From: Phyllobacteriaceae bacterium
GTDB taxonomy: Bacteria; Pseudomonadota; Alphaproteobacteria; Rhizobiales; Rhizobiaceae
Direction of reading: 5' to 3'
DNA length: 14,196 nt
Assembly: GCA_024645155.1 (NCBI GenBank)
Contig: JAHEGF010000065.1
Coordinates: forward strand, 1 to 14,196
Part shown: one piece after another, positions 6,263 to 13,860 of the stretch
Layout of the letters: each line of letters begins with the position of its first letter
Position numbering within the stretch: position 1 is the first letter of the stretch
Notes under the pieces: generated by a model
Database searches by the model: none
Told to the model about the DNA's origin: nothing
The model's input: the letters and a program-made list of their open reading frames with translations, nothing else
Position numbers and translations under genes: made by a program

Positions 6263-7564
6263 GTGGCACAGTTTGGTTTCAACGGCGTTTTTCTCCGGAT
6301 TCCATCAGTGGTTGCCTCCATCCTGTATTTCCTGCTGGGTTTCTTGACTGCGGTCTTCATCGGATTGGCAGTTGCTCCTGCTGTGTGGCGGCGTGCGGTC
6401 GTACTGACCGAAAAACGGATTGATGCAACAGTTCCGATGTCGCTGGAGGAAGTTCGCGCCGAAAAGGATGCACTCCGCGCCGAGAACGCGATGGCGGTCC
6501 GGCGGCTGGAGATGGCCAATAGCAAACTTAACGAAAAAGCCGCATCGCTGGAAGCGGATGGCTTTCGCATGCAGGAAAAGATCAAGGCCCTGTCATCTGA
6601 AAGGGATGACAAGATTGCCGATATCAAGCAATTGAATTCGCTTCTTGCCGAGGCACATGGCGAACTTGAAGAAAATGCGGAAGACATTGCCGAACTGACA
6701 AAGTCACTGGAAACAGCGGAATTGGAAATCGACGCGCGTTCCGTGGAGCTTGTAAAGCTCGGGCAGGACATCTCGGAATCAAACCTGAATATGAGCAATC
6801 TCGAGATTGAACTGGCGATGCGCGAAAGCGAACTGGCGCGCCGGGCGGAAGAAATGCGTGCATTGCGTGAGAAACTGCGTGAAGCAGAAAATCGCGGCCG
6901 CGAACTGAAATCGGACCTGAAAGTCGCGGTCAGCACGCAGAAGACCAATCAGCAGCGCGCTGGCGAGCTGGAAACCAAACTGGAGAAACTGCTCGCTTCG
7001 GAAATCGATCTCGAGGAGAAGCTCACACGCCGCGACGACGATTTGAAACGGCTACGCGCGGAACTGAAGGAGAAGGCACGAGAGGCGACCGGTGCGGCAA
7101 GGCAGCTCAAGGCCGAAAGCAAACGTGCCACCAAGCTGGAATCCGATCTGGAACGCTTGAACGAAAAGATGAGCGGGCTGCTGGCAAAAAATGATGATGC
7201 CGACGTCAAAAAGGCAGTTGCCCAGCTTTCGGCTGCCAGGGACAAGCTGCAGCGCGAGTTGGCTGGTGCCGCCAGGGAGAATGAAGCCCTGACCCGGAAA
7301 CTTGCCAGTTCCGGCAAATCTGCAGGCAATGGCAAATCCGGAGATAATACCCGTGAGGACAACAAGGTCCTGCGCGATAAGATAAACGAGATTGCAGCCA
7401 AAGTGGTTTATATGACGGCGATGCTTGAGGGTGATGATTCGCCGATCAACGAAGTGCTGGAGGAAACAGCCGGCAGCAAGGCTTCAAAGACCAGCGACAG
7501 GGGCAAGGTAATCAGCCTCGCGGAACGGATAAGATCACTCCAGAAAGACGGTGCGGCCAAGTAG
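6263..7564 (+). CDS. Membrane-anchored long coiled-coil protein, function unknown
   Basis: I do not recognise a named family. The protein (433 residues from the GTG at 6263) has one transmembrane segment at about 16-41, followed by W42-R43-R44, which suggests an N-terminal anchor. From about 60 to 350 it is a continuous, highly charged coiled coil rich in Glu, Lys, Arg and Ala. A Ser/Gly/Lys-rich linker (about 350-366) follows, and the C-terminus contains KVISLAERIRSLQK. After the membrane segment the positive residues favour a cytoplasmic coiled coil. The start is uncertain: neither this GTG nor the in-frame GTG at 6308 has a good ribosome binding site, and an in-frame stop at 6251 prevents a longer form. 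It follows eipA by 80 bp on the same strand and may share its CtrA-linked transcript. A structural or divisome-related envelope role is only a guess. Confidence 0.8.
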   Translation: MAQFGFNGVFLRIPSVVASILYFLLGFLTAVFIGLAVAPAVWRRAVVLTEKRIDATVPMSLEEVRAEKDALRAENAMAVRRLEMANSKLNEKAASLEADGFRMQEKIKALSSERDDKIADIKQLNSLLAEAHGELEENAEDIAELTKSLETAELEIDARSVELVKLGQDISESNLNMSNLEIELAMRESELARRAEEMRALREKLREAENRGRELKSDLKVAVSTQKTNQQRAGELETKLEKLLASEIDLEEKLTRRDDDLKRLRAELKEKAREATGAARQLKAESKRATKLESDLERLNEKMSGLLAKNDDADVKKAVAQLSAARDKLQRELAGAARENEALTRKLASSGKSAGNGKSGDNTREDNKVLRDKINEIAAKVVYMTAMLEGDDSPINEVLEETAGSKASKTSDRGKVISLAERIRSLQKDGAAK

Positions 7565-7566
7565 AG

Positions 7567-8379
7567 CTAGCTGCCGCCAAAAGCAGACCAGTATCGGTGC
7601 AGCGCGATCGCCGATGTCGCGGCGACGTTCAGGCTGTCAAACTGCTTCGACATGGCAATGCGCAGCGTTCTGGATTTTTCGAGAACCTCACCGGACAGGC
7701 CATCGCCCTCGGATCCGAAGATGAATGCGGTTCGCGGTAAAAGTGATGCCGTTTCAATGGTTTCTTCGCCGTTCGGGGTCATCGCGAAAGCCTCAAAGCC
7801 AAGGGCGGTCAATTGCCGGACGGCAGCCAGCGGCGCGTCTATCCGCGCAAACGGAACGGTCAATGCAGCACCTACGGAAACGCGGATGGCCTTGCGGTAA
7901 AGCGGGTCACAGCATTGCCGGTCGAGAAGGATGGCGCCGGCTTCGAATGCCGCGGCATTGCGAAAAATTCCACCCATGTTGTCGTGATTCGAAATGCCGC
8001 TCAAAACCAGCACGACGGCAGTACGGGGAAGGCGGCCGAGAATGTCCTCGGCGGTTTCAGGAGCCTGCTTTTTGCACAGACACATAATGCCACGGTGGAC
8101 GTGAAATCCGGCGATCGCATCGAACACAACACTGCTTGCGGTATAGATCGGGACCTCATTGGGTACCCGTTCGAGCAGTTCCGACATTCCGGCGCGTTTG
8201 TTTTCAAGAATGAGCAGGCTGTCGAGCGCATAGCGCGATTGGGTTACGGCGACCCGCAATACGACCTTGCCTTCGATGACAAAACGGTTCTGACGCCCGA
8301 CAACGTCGCGTTCACGGATATCGCGAAAGGCCGAAATGCGTTCATCTGCGGGATCGGTGACGGGGATCAGGTTCGCCAT
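7567..8379 (-). CDS. TrmH/SpoU-family RNA 2'-O-methyltransferase
   Basis: The 270-residue protein has the SPOUT trefoil-knot motifs. Motif 1 is GISNHDNMGGIFRNAAAF (128-145), with N134 and catalytic R140. Motif 2 is FIFGSEGDGLS (219-229) and motif 3 is SLNVAATSAIALH (from 249). The N-terminal part (about 20-100) resembles the substrate-binding domain common in 23S rRNA and tRNA 2'-O-methyltransferases, with RFVIEGKVVL at 32-41. It transfers a methyl group from S-adenosylmethionine to a ribose 2'-hydroxyl; the exact nucleotide cannot be told from sequence alone. Its stop is two bases from the stop of the convergent coiled-coil gene, with no terminator between them. The ribosome binding site before the ATG (8377-8379) is weak. 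Confidence 0.92.
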   Translation of the reverse strand: MANLIPVTDPADERISAFRDIRERDVVGRQNRFVIEGKVVLRVAVTQSRYALDSLLILENKRAGMSELLERVPNEVPIYTASSVVFDAIAGFHVHRGIMCLCKKQAPETAEDILGRLPRTAVVLVLSGISNHDNMGGIFRNAAAFEAGAILLDRQCCDPLYRKAIRVSVGAALTVPFARIDAPLAAVRQLTALGFEAFAMTPNGEETIETASLLPRTAFIFGSEGDGLSGEVLEKSRTLRIAMSKQFDSLNVAATSAIALHRYWSAFGGS

Positions 8380-8478
8380 GGTGCCTACTGTCGTAGACCA
8401 ACGGCTCGAAATGATCCATGGCTCCGGATTGCTTCTGCGGCAGAATTTGCGCCGACGCGCCTGCCGGTTGCGTGTTGA

Positions 8479-8781
8479 TCAGCCCGCCTCGGAGAAATAG
8501 CTTGTCCCAAGGTTTTTGAACAGTTTCCGGATCCGTTCATCCTTTAGAGAGTAGTAGATGACCTGTCCGTGACGGCGGGTGATGACCAATTCCTGGGCAC
8601 GCAATTTGGACAAGTGCTGCGACAATGCAGATTGGCTCAAACCAACTTTCTCGGCCAAGGCGCCGACCGATTCTTCCCCGTTCAAAAGGTGGCAAATAAT
8701 CTGAACCCGTTTCTCGTTGGCCAATGCCAACAGCAACTGCGAAACGGATTCCGAGTTCTTCAGGATTTTGTCCTTAGTCAT
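8479..8781 (-). CDS. ArsR-family winged-helix repressor, NolR-like
   Basis: The 100-residue protein is a compact ArsR/SmtB-type regulator. The helix-turn-helix spans about 39-66 (VGALAEKVGLSQSALSQHLS followed by KLRAQELV), and the wing is at 68-78 (TRRHGQVIYYS). This core closely resembles rhizobial NolR. The usual metal box (ELCVxDL) is absent: the equivalent residues read EESVGAL, and the only cysteine is C30, so metal sensing is unlikely. NolR-type proteins act as dimeric global repressors of symbiosis, growth and motility genes in rhizobia, but the target genes here are unknown. About 170 bases upstream of the start lies a perfect CtrA box, so the gene may be under cell-cycle control. The weak CGGGAAT before the ATG may serve as ribosome binding site. 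Confidence 0.9.
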   Translation of the reverse strand: MTKDKILKNSESVSQLLLALANEKRVQIICHLLNGEESVGALAEKVGLSQSALSQHLSKLRAQELVITRRHGQVIYYSLKDERIRKLFKNLGTSYFSEAG

Positions 8782-8949
8782 CGATATTCCCGTGCTTTCA
8801 AGACTCTAAGGATAGTGTCATCGTCCCTTCCAAAGACGGAAACACAGTCCGGACCACCCCTCGCCCAGTAATCAACTTGTGACAGTACAACTTTCTAGTA
8901 GGTTGACCGATGGAATCAACGACTAAAGTACTAGGTCATAATTTATTGG

Positions 8950-8964
8950 TTAAAAACAGGTTAA
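8950..8964 (-). promoter_or_regulatory. Perfect CtrA box upstream of the NolR-like arsR gene
   Basis: On the minus strand the site reads TTAACCTGTTTTTAACC, an exact TTAA-N7-TTAA with the extended TTAACC form in both halves. The distal TTAA includes the stop codon of the upstream HugZ-like gene. Taking the proximal TTAACC as a -35 element, a TACTTT (-10-like, 8930-8925) follows after 17 bases, which would give a 5' leader of roughly 140 bases. GANTC sites lie at 8913-8917 and 8802-8806, between the box and the start codon. CtrA activating from a site overlapping -35 is the classical arrangement. Confidence 0.7.
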
Positions 8965-9713
8965 TTGTGGCGAAGTCCGCGACAAAATACCTCAACAGTA
9001 CTCTCCCGGTTCTCGAATCTCATCAACGGGGCGTTGAGAAAAATCCGGGCGCAATTGTCCTGTATTGCGAAATCCATTCCCTCTACATCAATCCCGGTCA
9101 CCCGCCATTTGCCGCCGGTTCCGTTTAATCTTCGCGCGCAATCACTGACATCTGACTGGTGGCTGGAATTGAGGAGCCTGATAATTGACTCTTCGGCTTT
9201 GGAAAGGTCATCAATGGCTGGCGATGAAGCAACAAGGTCATTGGCTGTCAGGTGATAGGCCTTGCCAAATCCGCCGTTGAGTGCGCCGTTGGCCAGTTCG
9301 AGGCGATAGTGGCTGAAATCGGTGAAACCCGCATAAAGCTGCGCCTTGGGATTGCGACGCAGATAGCGTTCGGAGACACGGCGGTGGACCGCGCTGTCAG
9401 GCGGAACCGGGATTGCCCTGCATGCCAGGGAAATGCGCGGATGGGCCAGCGGATCACCTTTTCCGGGTTCGCCGAGCAGCAGCGAACACCGGTTGTCCTG
9501 TTGCAACGCCTTCGTGTGCTGGGAGAGTGTCGAGATCAGCAGAACCGGGGTCCCGTCACTGTCGGTCGCGGTCGCAACGCGGGTGACCGCCGGCGTGGCT
9601 GTTGCCGGGTCGAGTACCGCGAGCGCGCCGAACCGGGCGCTCCGGATCAAAGTTTTCGCAAGCCGGATTGCCTCGGCATCGGTTGGTCGGATGGGGCTGA
9701 TCTTTTTGGCCAT
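8961..9713 (-). CDS. HugZ-like / pyridoxamine 5'-phosphate oxidase-related protein with DUF2470 tail
   Basis: The 250-residue protein has a split-barrel flavin/heme-type domain (about 15-155), containing LAVLDPATATPAVTRVATAT near 31-50, SLLLGEPGKGDPL (77-89), and the family sequence NGGFGKAYHL (146-155). A DUF2470-like C-terminal domain (about 165-250) has GIDVEGMDF at 207-215. This layout is shared by HugZ-type heme oxygenases and by many related proteins of unproven activity, so heme breakdown is likely but not proven. The expected length of HugZ is about 250 residues. It starts at the ATG 9711-9713, 18 bp after the racemase gene, and probably shares its transcript. Its stop codon lies within the CtrA box for the next gene. 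Confidence 0.82.
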   Translation of the reverse strand: MAKKISPIRPTDAEAIRLAKTLIRSARFGALAVLDPATATPAVTRVATATDSDGTPVLLISTLSQHTKALQQDNRCSLLLGEPGKGDPLAHPRISLACRAIPVPPDSAVHRRVSERYLRRNPKAQLYAGFTDFSHYRLELANGALNGGFGKAYHLTANDLVASSPAIDDLSKAEESIIRLLNSSHQSDVSDCARRLNGTGGKWRVTGIDVEGMDFAIQDNCARIFLNAPLMRFENRESTVEVFCRGLRHN

Positions 9714-9731
9714 TGCGGTTCACCCGGCGGT

Positions 9732-10904
9732 TCATAAAGTGATTGTTGCTGATCTGGCCAGCGCTTCAATTTCGTCGCTGGACAAGCCGAAATCCGCCAA
9801 TACGGCACGCGGATCCCGGTCGGCCGCCTGTGGCGCGGCCGCCGCATTGCTTGCGGTCCGCGAAAATCTCGGGGCGGGCGCAGGCCGCTTCATCCCGTTG
9901 ACCTCGAGATGCGTGCCGCGGTGCAGATTATGCGGATGGCTGGCAGCTTCGGTGAATGTCAAAACAGGCGCAACGCAGGCGTCGCTGTCATTCGTCAGTG
10001 CCGCCCACTGGTCGCGGGTCTTTTCCTTCATCCGTTGTTCAATTGCCTTTCGCATTTCCGGCCATGTGCGCTGGTCGTACTGCGTGGCCGCAAACGCAGC
10101 GGGCAGTTCGGTCAGGCGTATGAATTCGGCAAAGAACAGCGGTTCCAGGCAGGCGACCGCCACATGGCGGCGATCGCCAGTCTCATAGGTGTCGTAAAAC
10201 GGTGCGCCTGAATCGAGCAGGTTTGTGCCGCGTTTCTCGTTCCAGAATCCCGATGCCATGAACGCGAAAAACGGAGTGCAGAGCATCGAGGCGCCGTCTA
10301 TCATTGCCGCATCGACCACTTGGCCCCTGCCGGATTTCGCCCTCTCGAACAATGCCGCCAGTATCCCGGTTATCAGGAACATCGTACCGCCGCCGTAATC
10401 GGCGACAAGATTAAGCGGTGGAACCGGCTTGCCGCCTTTTGCGCCGATCGCATGGAGCGCACCGGAATAGGCAAGATAGGTCAGATCGTGTCCGGCGGTA
10501 TGGGCGAGGGGACCATCCTGGCCAAACCCGGTCATGCGGGCATAGACGAGACCTTCATTTTGCGCGAGGCATTCATCGGGTCCAAGCCCGAGCCGCTCCA
10601 TGACTCCGGGGCGGAACCCCTCCATGACAACATCCGCCTTTTGTGCAAGGCGCAACAGCAGCGCCTTGCCGGCATCGCTTTTCAGATTGACGGAAAGCAA
10701 TTTGCGGCCGTGGCGGTCGAGATCGTATTGCGGCTTGACCTTGAGAAATGCATTGCCCGCACCGGCGCGTTCGATGCGCACAACAGTGGCGCCCATCTCG
10801 GCGAGCATCAGGCCGGCAAGGGGCACCGGTCCAAGCCCGGCCATCTCGATTATGGTCAGGCCGGCAAGCGGACCGGATTTCGTTATTGCGTCCTGCTTTG
10901 CCAA
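9732..10904 (-). CDS. CaiB/BaiF CoA-transferase family, probable alpha-methylacyl-CoA racemase
   Basis: The 390-residue protein follows alpha-methylacyl-CoA racemase closely: IIEMAGLGPVPLAGLMLAEM (18-37), GFRPGVMERLGLGP (96-109), the catalytic H139 (in AGHDLTYLA) and D169 (in NLVADYGGG), then GAPFYDTYET. Such enzymes interconvert the R and S forms of 2-methylacyl-CoA esters so that branched chains can enter beta-oxidation. No in-frame ATG is near the N-terminus, so the start is a TTG at 10904, preceded by AGGGA six bases upstream. It lies 20 bp after the SDR gene and 18 bp before the HugZ-like gene, and the three form a likely operon. Its exact substrate is not evident. Confidence 0.92.
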   Translation of the reverse strand: MAKQDAITKSGPLAGLTIIEMAGLGPVPLAGLMLAEMGATVVRIERAGAGNAFLKVKPQYDLDRHGRKLLSVNLKSDAGKALLLRLAQKADVVMEGFRPGVMERLGLGPDECLAQNEGLVYARMTGFGQDGPLAHTAGHDLTYLAYSGALHAIGAKGGKPVPPLNLVADYGGGTMFLITGILAALFERAKSGRGQVVDAAMIDGASMLCTPFFAFMASGFWNEKRGTNLLDSGAPFYDTYETGDRRHVAVACLEPLFFAEFIRLTELPAAFAATQYDQRTWPEMRKAIEQRMKEKTRDQWAALTNDSDACVAPVLTFTEAASHPHNLHRGTHLEVNGMKRPAPAPRFSRTASNAAAAPQAADRDPRAVLADFGLSSDEIEALARSATITL

Positions 10905-10924
10905 TGCCTTTCCCTAGCCTGCAG

Positions 10925-11686
10925 TTACCGTGGCGCCATGCGGATCGCACCGTCAAGGCGGATGACCTCGCCATTCAACATCTGGTTTTCGACAATGTGA
11001 ACAGCCAGCGCGGCATATTCCGCCGGATCGCCGAGCCGCGGCGGAAATGGCACCTGACGGCCAAGCGATTCCTGCGCTTCCTCGGGAAGTCCTTTGAGGA
11101 GTGGTGTCAAAAACAGGCCGGGGGCAATTGTCATGACACGAATACCGTCTCGGGCAAGATCGCGGGCGACCGGCAGGGTCATGCCGACGATACCGCCTTT
11201 GGACGAGGAATAGGCGACCTGGCCAACTTGACCGTCATAGGCGGCAACGGAAGCGGTGTTGATGATGACGCCGCGCTCGCCGCCGTCGAGCGGTTCTTCC
11301 TTGGCGCACCGGTCGGCAAACAGGCGGATCATGTTAAATGTTCCGAGCAGATTGACCTCGATAACCTTGCGATAGGTGTCCAACGGGTGCGGGCCATCCT
11401 TGCCGACGGTTTTCATGGCGACAGCGATGCCCGCGCAATTGACGAGGATGCGGGGGGCGCCAAGTTTTTCGCCGGTTTCAGCGATTGCGGCTTCGCCGGC
11501 CTCTGCACTGGAGACATCGCATTTGACCGCGATGCCGCCGAGATCGGAGGCAACCTTGCTGGCGCCGTCCATGTTGACGTCCAATATGGCAACCCTGGCA
11601 CCCTTTGCGGCCAGCGCCCGCGCCGTAGCCTCGCCCAACCCCGAGCCGCCGCCGGTTACCATCGCCACCTGTTGTTTGATCTGCAT
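10925..11686 (-). CDS. Short-chain dehydrogenase, 3-hydroxyacyl-CoA dehydrogenase type 2-like
   Basis: The 253-residue classical SDR has the nucleotide-binding TGGGSGLG at 11-18 and D36 after strand 2, which favours NAD over NADP. NCAG follows at 83-86, and the catalytic set is S146, Y159, K163. The insert and tail resemble type-2 3-hydroxyacyl-CoA dehydrogenases (HSD17B10 class): VGKDGPHPLDTYRKVIEVNL and FPPRLGDPAEYAALAVHIVE, ending in GEVIRLDGAIRMAPR. Such enzymes oxidise 2-methyl-3-hydroxyacyl-CoA in branched-chain degradation, which suits the racemase gene downstream. The ATG at 11684-11686 has GAGAGGG a few bases upstream; an in-frame start at 11719 is less likely. Confidence 0.93.
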   Translation of the reverse strand: MQIKQQVAMVTGGGSGLGEATARALAAKGARVAILDVNMDGASKVASDLGGIAVKCDVSSAEAGEAAIAETGEKLGAPRILVNCAGIAVAMKTVGKDGPHPLDTYRKVIEVNLLGTFNMIRLFADRCAKEEPLDGGERGVIINTASVAAYDGQVGQVAYSSSKGGIVGMTLPVARDLARDGIRVMTIAPGLFLTPLLKGLPEEAQESLGRQVPFPPRLGDPAEYAALAVHIVENQMLNGEVIRLDGAIRMAPR

Positions 11687-11809
11687 GAATACCCTCTCCG
11701 TAGGCCGCGCCGGCGGCACCTGATTGACAACAATTCCTCACCGCTATCTAGCGGCCTTGACCACGGTAAGGCAACAGTTTGTCCCGGCACCCGCGCTTTT
11801 GCCGCACCA

Positions 11810-12946
11810 TCAATCAAGCGTGCGGCGGAACCGCAACAGAGCCATTGCGGCAAAGAAGAAGACAAAGAGCCATAATACGACCATTTCGGAACCGATTGCG
11901 GCGTGATCAGCGCCCTTGAGCATCACGGCCCGGATAACCCGCAGGAAATGGGTCAGCGGGAACAACTCACCCAGAGTCTGCGCCCAGCCCGGCATCCCGC
12001 GAAAAGGGAACATGAAGCCGGACAACAACAGCGACGGCAGGAAATAGAAGAATGTCAGCTGCATTGCCTGCATCTGAGTGCGCGATACGGTCGATATCGT
12101 GTAGCCGAGCAGGACAAGTGCGAGGACAAACACAAGTATGCTGCCAAGCAGGAGCGGCAACGAGCCGATAAACGGCACGGAAAACAGAAGTTTTGCAGCC
12201 GCGAGCACGACGACAACCTGCACGGCGCCGACCAGCAGATAGGGCAGGACCTTGCCGAGCATGATTTCCATCGGGCTTGCAGGCATGGCAAGCAGGTTTT
12301 CCATGGTGCCGCGTTCGGTCTCGCGGGTCAGCGCCATCGACGTCATCATCACCATTGTCATCTGCAGGATGACGCCGAGCAGACCGGGCACGATATTGTA
12401 TTGTGTGATGCCTTCGGGGTTGTAGCGGCGATGGACAATCACCTCCAGGGCAGAGGCCTGGTCGCGGCGTGCCTGGGCTTCAGCCGACTGTTCGCGCAAC
12501 AGGGCCTGGGAGGCGACAGTGCTCAATGTCGATATCGCACCGGACGCGACTGACGGATCGGTGGCGTCTGCCTCGATGAGTATCTGCGGGTTATTGCCGC
12601 GTGCAACACGGCGGGCAAAGTCTGACGGGATGGTAACGACGAACGACACGGTGCCGTTCTCGATCAGTGCCTCGCCCTCGGCTGCGCTCGCCACGACATG
12701 ATCGAAACGGTAGTAGCCGGTCATTTCCAGTGCCGACACCATGGCGCGCGAATAGTGGTCCTGACTGGTGGTAACCAGTGCTGCGGGCAGGCCCTTCGGA
12801 TCATTGTTGATGGCAAAACCGAACAGGATCAGCTGCATCAGTGGCACACCGAGCATCATCGAAAAGGTGACGCGGTCACGGCGCATCTGAATGAGTTCCT
12901 TGATGATGATCGCAAACAGCCTGCGGAGTGAGAAAAAGCGGTTCAT
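11810..12946 (-). CDS. ABC-2 type transporter permease (YbhS/YhhJ-like)
   Basis: The 378-residue protein has the fold of ABC-2 exporter permeases. A first membrane helix at about 28-47 is followed by a large periplasmic loop (about 48-180). Five more helices follow, at about 183-205, 233-254, 263-282, 292-312 and 355-373. The conserved ETERGTMENLLAMPASP (207-223) is the coupling-helix segment. Its start codon overlaps the ATPase stop (ATGA), so the two are translationally coupled. Only one permease gene is present, while Ybh-type systems have two, so it would act as a homodimer. The substrate is unknown. Just beyond its stop is an imperfect hairpin (11741-11754) lacking a T run. Confidence 0.92.
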   Translation of the reverse strand: MNRFFSLRRLFAIIIKELIQMRRDRVTFSMMLGVPLMQLILFGFAINNDPKGLPAALVTTSQDHYSRAMVSALEMTGYYRFDHVVASAAEGEALIENGTVSFVVTIPSDFARRVARGNNPQILIEADATDPSVASGAISTLSTVASQALLREQSAEAQARRDQASALEVIVHRRYNPEGITQYNIVPGLLGVILQMTMVMMTSMALTRETERGTMENLLAMPASPMEIMLGKVLPYLLVGAVQVVVVLAAAKLLFSVPFIGSLPLLLGSILVFVLALVLLGYTISTVSRTQMQAMQLTFFYFLPSLLLSGFMFPFRGMPGWAQTLGELFPLTHFLRVIRAVMLKGADHAAIGSEMVVLWLFVFFFAAMALLRFRRTLD

Positions 12947-13860
12947 GACATGTTGTCCGATGACTTGCCCATGAACTGGATGAAGACATCCTCCAGGCTG
13001 GTTGTGCCCTCGGTGGCGGTGATACCGGCCGTTTTTGCTATCTCCGCAACGGAAGCCGCGAGCGCCTTGCGGTCGGTTCCGACGACGTGCAGCGACGTGC
13101 CGAACGGGGCCACCTGATCGACACCGTCCATGCCCGCCAGGGCAATTGCCGCTTCGGCCAGGTCCTTGCCCTCGAGCACGAATGTCGTCAGCGCTGCATT
13201 GTCGATGACTTCGCCAACCGTGCCGCTTGCCAGAAGCTTGCCGTAGGAAATGTAGTGAATGCGATGGCAGCGTTCTGCCTCATCCATGTAATGGGTGGAA
13301 ACAAGGACAGTCAGGCCGTTTGCAGCGAGATGATGTATTTCGTCCCAGAAATCACGCCGCGCCTTTGGATCGACACCGGCGGTTGGTTCGTCGAGCAACA
13401 ACAGTTTGGGCTTGTGCATGATGCATGCCGCCAGCGCCAGGCGTTGTTTCCAGCCGCCGGACAGGGTGCCGGCAAGCTGGTTGCGCCGGCTCGACAATCC
13501 GAGATCTTCCAGCGTGTCGCGGACATGGGCGCCAACCGGGCTCATGCAATAGAGCCGTGCCACGAATTCGAGATTTTCCTCAATCGTCAGGTCTTCGTAG
13601 AAGGAAAAGCGCTGGGTCATGTAACCGACCTCGCGCTTGATCAAATCGCTCTGGCTGCGGATATTGTAACCAAGCACTTCGCCATCACCTTCGTCGGGTG
13701 TCAGCAAACCGCACATCACCCGTATCGTGGTGGTTTTTCCAGATCCGTTCGGACCAAGAAATCCGGAGATTTCGCCTCGCGGCACGGTCATCGAGACGTG
13801 ATCGACGACGGTCTTGTCTCCGAACCGTTTGACCAGGCCATGAACATCGATGACATTCAT
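12943..13860 (-). CDS. ABC transporter ATP-binding protein (YbhF-like half)
   Basis: The 305-residue ATPase has Walker A GPNGSGKTT (36-44), Q-loop Q83, signature LSGGWKQR (133-140), Walker B LLLLDEPT (153-160) with E158, and the H-loop H190. A C-terminal extension of about 80 residues after the nucleotide-binding domain ends in TSLEDVFIQFMG, as in drug-export and ABC-2 ATPases of the YbhF/DrrA kind. It has one nucleotide-binding domain, unlike E. coli YbhF, which has two. Both ends overlap neighbours by ATGA, so adaptor, ATPase and permease are made together. It is likely an efflux pump of the HlyD-ABC-ABC2 class; substrate unknown. Confidence 0.95.
   Translation of the reverse strand: MNVIDVHGLVKRFGDKTVVDHVSMTVPRGEISGFLGPNGSGKTTTIRVMCGLLTPDEGDGEVLGYNIRSQSDLIKREVGYMTQRFSFYEDLTIEENLEFVARLYCMSPVGAHVRDTLEDLGLSSRRNQLAGTLSGGWKQRLALAACIMHKPKLLLLDEPTAGVDPKARRDFWDEIHHLAANGLTVLVSTHYMDEAERCHRIHYISYGKLLASGTVGEVIDNAALTTFVLEGKDLAEAAIALAGMDGVDQVAPFGTSLHVVGTDRKALAASVAEIAKTAGITATEGTTSLEDVFIQFMGKSSDNMS

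Noticed and set aside
6235..6948. 237-codon open frame on the minus strand, Ser-rich
   Set aside because: It is the antisense reading of the Glu/Lys/Arg-rich coiled-coil gene; Ser-rich shadows are common opposite such genes.
8910..9128. 72-codon plus-strand open frame over the CtrA box
   Set aside because: It overlaps the end of the HugZ-like gene in antisense and has no ribosome binding site.
10748..11875. 375-codon open frame on the plus strand
   Set aside because: It is antisense to the SDR gene, which has complete catalytic motifs; the plus-strand frame shows no known domain.
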